Source: Bacteroidota bacterium
Lineage (GTDB): Bacteria; Bacteroidota; Ignavibacteria; SZUA-365; JAADGX01
Length of the DNA: 8,810 nucleotides
Direction of reading: 5' to 3'
Assembly (NCBI GenBank): GCA_027021285.1
Contig: JALUUP010000366.1
Span: 1-8,810 of the forward strand
In this document: one piece after another, positions 6,718 through 8,810 of the stretch
How the letters are laid out: each line of letters opens with the position of its first letter
How positions within the stretch are numbered: position 1 is the stretch's first letter
The notes under the pieces: generated by a model
What the model saw: the letters and a program-made list of their open reading frames with translations, nothing else
Told to the model about the DNA's origin: nothing
Databases searched by the model: none
Program-made: the position numbers and the translations under genes

Positions 6718-6722
6718 ATCAT

Positions 6723-7967
6723 ATGAAGCATCAACTGAGAGTGTTGATGTACGCGCTTTTCATCAGCCTCGTACCGTACCTGGCGCTGTCGCAAAACTGC
6801 GTGACCTGCCACAAGATCAAGACGCCGAACATCGTCACCGACTGGCAGATCAGCAAGCACAGCAAGAACGAAGTGACGTGCGACGTCTGCCACGGCGATG
6901 AGCACAACTCTCCCAAGAACATCAGCAAGGCGAAAGTCCCCACGCCTGAAACCTGCGCCCAGTGTCACGAAGACCGGGTCGAGCAGTTCAAGAAAGGGAA
7001 GCACGCCTACGCCTGGGCGGCCATGAACGCCATGCCGACCATCCACTGGCAGCCCATGGAACTGATCCAGGGTATGAAAGGCTGCGGCGGATGTCACAAG
7101 ATCGGCCTGAAGAGCGAAGACGACATCAAGAAGCTGAAGGAAGAGGGGTCGGGATACGGACTGGCTTCGTGCGACGCCTGCCACACCCGCCACACCTTCT
7201 CTCGCAAGGAGGCCCAGCAACCCCAGGCTTGCCAGACCTGCCACATGGGCTTCGACCACCCGCAGTGGGAGATGTATTCTTCGTCCAAGCACGGTGTGCG
7301 CGCCCTGTTGAAGCAGCAGGGGATCCTGCCCGAGAACAGCGCGGCGCCCACCTGTCAGACCTGTCACATGCAGGATGGAAACCACGAAGTGCGTACGGCG
7401 TGGGGATTCCTGGCGGTTCGTTTGCCCCTGCCCGAGGACAAGCAATGGGCGGCCGACCAAGTCACTATCCTCCAGGGACTTGGCGTGCTCGACCCCGATG
7501 GAAATCCCACGGCCAGGCTCGACGTAGTGAAAGCCGCCGACGTGGCGCGCCTGACACAGGAGGACTGGCAGCGAGAACGCGACAAGATGATCAAGACGTG
7601 CAGCAAATGCCACTCCTCGAAATTCGCCAAGGGCGAGCTCCAGAAAGGCGACGACATGATAAAATCCGTCGATCGCGTCATGGCCGAGGCAATCCGCATC
7701 GTGGCCGGGCTCTACAAGGACGGCGTCCTCAAGAAGCCCGACAACTACGCGTATCCGTTCCCGGATTTGCTGACCTTCCACGACGCGCCCACCAAGATCG
7801 AGCAGACCCTGTTCGTCATGTATCTCAAGCACCGGATGCGCGCTTTCCAGGGCGCCTTCCACGCCAACCCGGACTACGCGCTGTGGTACGGATGGAGCGA
7901 AATGAAGCAGGACCTGGTGGAGATCAAGACCCTGGCCGAAGAGATGAGGGCGAAAGCGCATAAATAG
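6723..7967 (+). CDS. Octaheme c-type cytochrome, hydroxylamine oxidoreductase (HAO)-like
   Basis: This 414-residue exported cytochrome has eight CxxCH sites, at residues 26, 53, 78, 121, 150, 170, 211 and 293. Residues 1-23 form a Sec signal peptide (basic KHQLR, hydrophobic core, cleavage probably after ALS), so the mature protein is periplasmic. There is no lipobox and no other membrane helix. Eight hemes with a long haem-free helical C-terminus, a CGGCH fourth site and the GNHEVRTAWGFLAVRLP stretch (219-235) are typical of the HAO superfamily. Heme 4 is the catalytic heme in HAO. Relatives either oxidise hydroxylamine or hydrazine, or reduce nitrite or hydroxylamine; the direction depends on a crosslinking tyrosine that I cannot assign (Tyr385 and Tyr389 are in the right general area). 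No NapC/NrfH-type or HaoB-type partner is nearby. The start is fixed by AGGAGG. Confidence 0.88.
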   Translation: MKHQLRVLMYALFISLVPYLALSQNCVTCHKIKTPNIVTDWQISKHSKNEVTCDVCHGDEHNSPKNISKAKVPTPETCAQCHEDRVEQFKKGKHAYAWAAMNAMPTIHWQPMELIQGMKGCGGCHKIGLKSEDDIKKLKEEGSGYGLASCDACHTRHTFSRKEAQQPQACQTCHMGFDHPQWEMYSSSKHGVRALLKQQGILPENSAAPTCQTCHMQDGNHEVRTAWGFLAVRLPLPEDKQWAADQVTILQGLGVLDPDGNPTARLDVVKAADVARLTQEDWQRERDKMIKTCSKCHSSKFAKGELQKGDDMIKSVDRVMAEAIRIVAGLYKDGVLKKPDNYAYPFPDLLTFHDAPTKIEQTLFVMYLKHRMRAFQGAFHANPDYALWYGWSEMKQDLVEIKTLAEEMRAKAHK

Positions 7968-7995
7968 CCCGATGTTGCCATGTTAACTACAATTT

Positions 7996-8060
7996 GTCAT
8001 TCCGGACTTGATCCGGAATCCACTGAACAGAATCTGGATTCCCGCTTTCGCGGGAATGAC
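7996..8060. repeat. Dispersed-type palindromic repeat (GTCATTCC...GGAATGAC)
   Basis: The outer arms GTCATTCC and GGAATGAC are perfect complements. Inside, GGAATCCA pairs with TGGATTCC, and two local hairpins form: TCCGGA-cttga-TCCGGA and CCCGC-tttcg-CGGG. The whole can fold as a branched cruciform. The layout resembles the short dispersed palindromic repeats found between genes in many environmental genomes, here just after the cytochrome stop. There is no transposase and no clear target-site duplication. Confidence 0.75.
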
Positions 8061-8088
8061 GAAGAAGTGCATGAATGACGGAGAAGCG
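8054..8088. repeat. 19-base-period tail repeat after the palindrome
   Basis: GAATGACGAAGAAGTG (8054-8069) recurs as GAATGACGGAGAAGCG (8073-8088), 14 of 16 bases matching. The GAATGAC end of the palindrome has therefore been duplicated once. Confidence 0.6.
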
Positions 8089-8155
8089 AGGAAATAAATG
8101 AAAAGTCCAGTGTCTCCGGTCAGGTAGAATTGACAAGACACGTCATGACTTCACG

Positions 8156-8187
8156 AAAAAAGGCGGGCCACGGTGTCCGCCTTTTTT
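8156..8187. terminator. Bidirectional Rho-independent terminator
   Basis: Six A, then GGCGG, a ten-base middle, CCGCC and six T form a symmetrical hairpin with a T run on either strand. G-U and C-G pairs can extend the stem inward to seven pairs, leaving a six-base loop. It sits between the convergent cytochrome and OsmC genes, 44 bases past the OsmC stop, and can end transcription from both sides. Confidence 0.9.
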
Positions 8188-8231
8188 ATTTGCAACCTCT
8201 CTGGAAACCCGGATGCTGATTCGCCGAACGG

Positions 8232-8639
8232 TCAGTGAACCATGTTCTTCACCGTGGTTTCTATCTCGAATTCCGGCGGGTCTTCCAGGTGGCGTTTCAC
8301 TGCGCATTGCTCCGCCGCGCGGACCAGCGCCTGGTAGTATTTCTCGGGGAAATTCGCGGGGACCAGGATGTCGAGGCGGACCTTGCTGACCATGCGACGG
8401 GCGGGATCGAATTCCATGCGCTGCACCAGCTCGATGCCCTCGGTAGGGATGCCCCGTTGCTGGCAGAAGCCCAGCACGTAGATGCCCGCGCACGTGCCGA
8501 TGGAAGCCAGGAACAGCGTGAACGGCTCGGGCGCGCTTCCCTCTCCCCCGGCCACGCGCGACTGGTCGGTCCTGATGGTAAACCCGTTGACGAGGGCGTC
8601 CACCTTTTTCGCGCCTGGAAAAACGATTTTCATTTCCAT
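8232..8639 (-). CDS. OsmC-family protein (probable peroxide/thiol reductase)
   Basis: This 135-residue protein belongs to the OsmC/Ohr superfamily, small cytosolic dimers that reduce peroxides or other reactive species through a cysteine pair. The two family cysteines are present: Cys50 in SIGTCAG on the central helix and Cys112 in EQCAVKRHL. The glycine-rich GGEGSAPEPFTLFLASIG segment (31-48) is characteristic. An additional Cys59 lies close by. The pattern is nearer to generic OsmC/YhfA-like proteins than to Ohr, but the subfamily is not certain. The ATG at 8637-8639 has AAAGGAG seven bases upstream; the next ATG, two codons in, would be closer than ideal. It is convergent with the cytochrome gene across a shared terminator and probably stands alone. 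Confidence 0.88.
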   Translation of the reverse strand: MEMKIVFPGAKKVDALVNGFTIRTDQSRVAGGEGSAPEPFTLFLASIGTCAGIYVLGFCQQRGIPTEGIELVQRMEFDPARRMVSKVRLDILVPANFPEKYYQALVRAAEQCAVKRHLEDPPEFEIETTVKNMVH

Positions 8640-8703
8640 GTAGATTCTCCTTTACGTGGTTTCTTGTTCAATGTCGATTTCATATGGGGACTTCTAAACA
8701 CCA

Positions 8704-8803
8704 GTCATTGCGAGGGCGAAGCCCGAAGCAATCTGCGAGTTTGGACGAGATTGCGTTATCCGTCTTCGGCGAATCCATCCGCCGCAGGCGGACTCGCAAT
8801 GAC
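8704..8803. repeat. Second dispersed-type palindromic repeat (GTCATTGCGAG...CTCGCAATGAC)
   Basis: Perfect 11-base terminal inverted repeats, GTCATTGCGAG (8704-8714) and CTCGCAATGAC (8793-8803), enclose local hairpins GGGC-gaa-GCCC (8714-8724), GCAATCT/AGATTGC (8728-8734 with 8748-8754) and TCCGCC-gca-GGCGGA (8778-8792). It lies upstream of the OsmC gene with no coding content. The form is that of a miniature palindromic intergenic element; no transposase is present. Confidence 0.8.
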
Positions 8804-8810
8804 AATAAAT

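Larger units (their letters stand above)
6420..6722. other. 303-base gap upstream of the cytochrome gene
   Basis: This gap is AT-rich for its first 100 bases and GC-rich near 6640-6690. It holds a candidate promoter at 6440-6468, an inverted repeat ATAGAT-N9-ATCTAT at 6476-6496, and the cytochrome Shine-Dalgarno. No terminator hairpin was seen after the M24 gene, so read-through is possible. The long predicted 5' leader (about 245 bases from the promoter to the ATG) leaves room for leader control, but no known riboswitch motif was recognised. Confidence 0.5.

Noticed and set aside
6615..6722. Longer N-terminus for the cytochrome
   Set aside because: It would bury the signal peptide behind 36 residues, and the perfect AGGAGG sits before ATG 6723.
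6550..6726. 58-codon reading frame upstream of the cytochrome
   Set aside because: The Shine-Dalgarno is weak and no recognisable motif is present. The ATGA overlap with the cytochrome start is noted as a finding but does not support a gene.
8110..8145. Inverted repeats GTGTCT...AGACAC and TGAC-N7-GTCA before the terminator
   Set aside because: The arms are short, one has a 20-base spacer, and there is no gene start nearby to regulate. Probably chance.

Overview
The window looks like chromosomal DNA from an uncultured, probably anaerobic, Gram-negative-type bacterium. The signs are an octaheme c-type cytochrome with a Sec signal peptide, a ferredoxin-oxidoreductase-type protein, a soluble multi-PAS histidine kinase, and intergenic tandem and palindromic repeats of a sort common in environmental genomes. 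The genes are moderately GC-rich and the gaps at about 3111-3285 and 6420-6520 are clearly AT-richer. Taxonomy cannot be fixed from this window; an FCB-group or deltaproteobacterial-type lineage would fit, at low confidence.

Left side, minus strand: positions 1-55 hold the first 18 codons of an aspartate kinase running off the left edge. A 328-base gap follows with two tandem repeat tracts, one period 21 and one period 8. The period-8 tract runs into the stop codon of the next gene, a 908-residue soluble histidine kinase (384-3110) with five PAS-like modules, a signalling coiled coil containing an 18-residue duplication, and intact HisKA and HATPase motifs. No response regulator is present.

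Middle, plus strand: a divergent, AT-rich and dyad-rich control region (3111-3284) separates the kinase from a compact three-gene run. The genes are an alpha/beta hydrolase (TTG start at 3285), an IorA-like protein that stops exactly where the thiamine-pyrophosphate half should begin (4057-5187, one base after the hydrolase stop), and an M24 (Xaa-Pro peptidase/creatinase-type) metallohydrolase with all five metal ligands (5235-6419). This run suggests hydrolysis of an amide or peptide substrate coupled to 2-oxoacid oxidation, but no substrate can be named.

Right side: after a 303-base gap with a good candidate promoter lies a 414-residue secreted octaheme cytochrome of the hydroxylamine oxidoreductase (HAO) superfamily (6723-7967). 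It is an orphan here, with no quinone-linked partner. A dispersed palindromic repeat and a strong bidirectional terminator (8156-8187) separate it from a convergent OsmC-family gene (8232-8639, minus). A second palindromic repeat (8704-8803) lies upstream of that gene.

The most unusual items are the free-standing pyrimidine-binding half of an indolepyruvate-type oxidoreductase inside a hydrolase/peptidase operon, and the orphan HAO-like cytochrome beside it. No CRISPR array, tRNA, rRNA, transposase or phage gene was seen.
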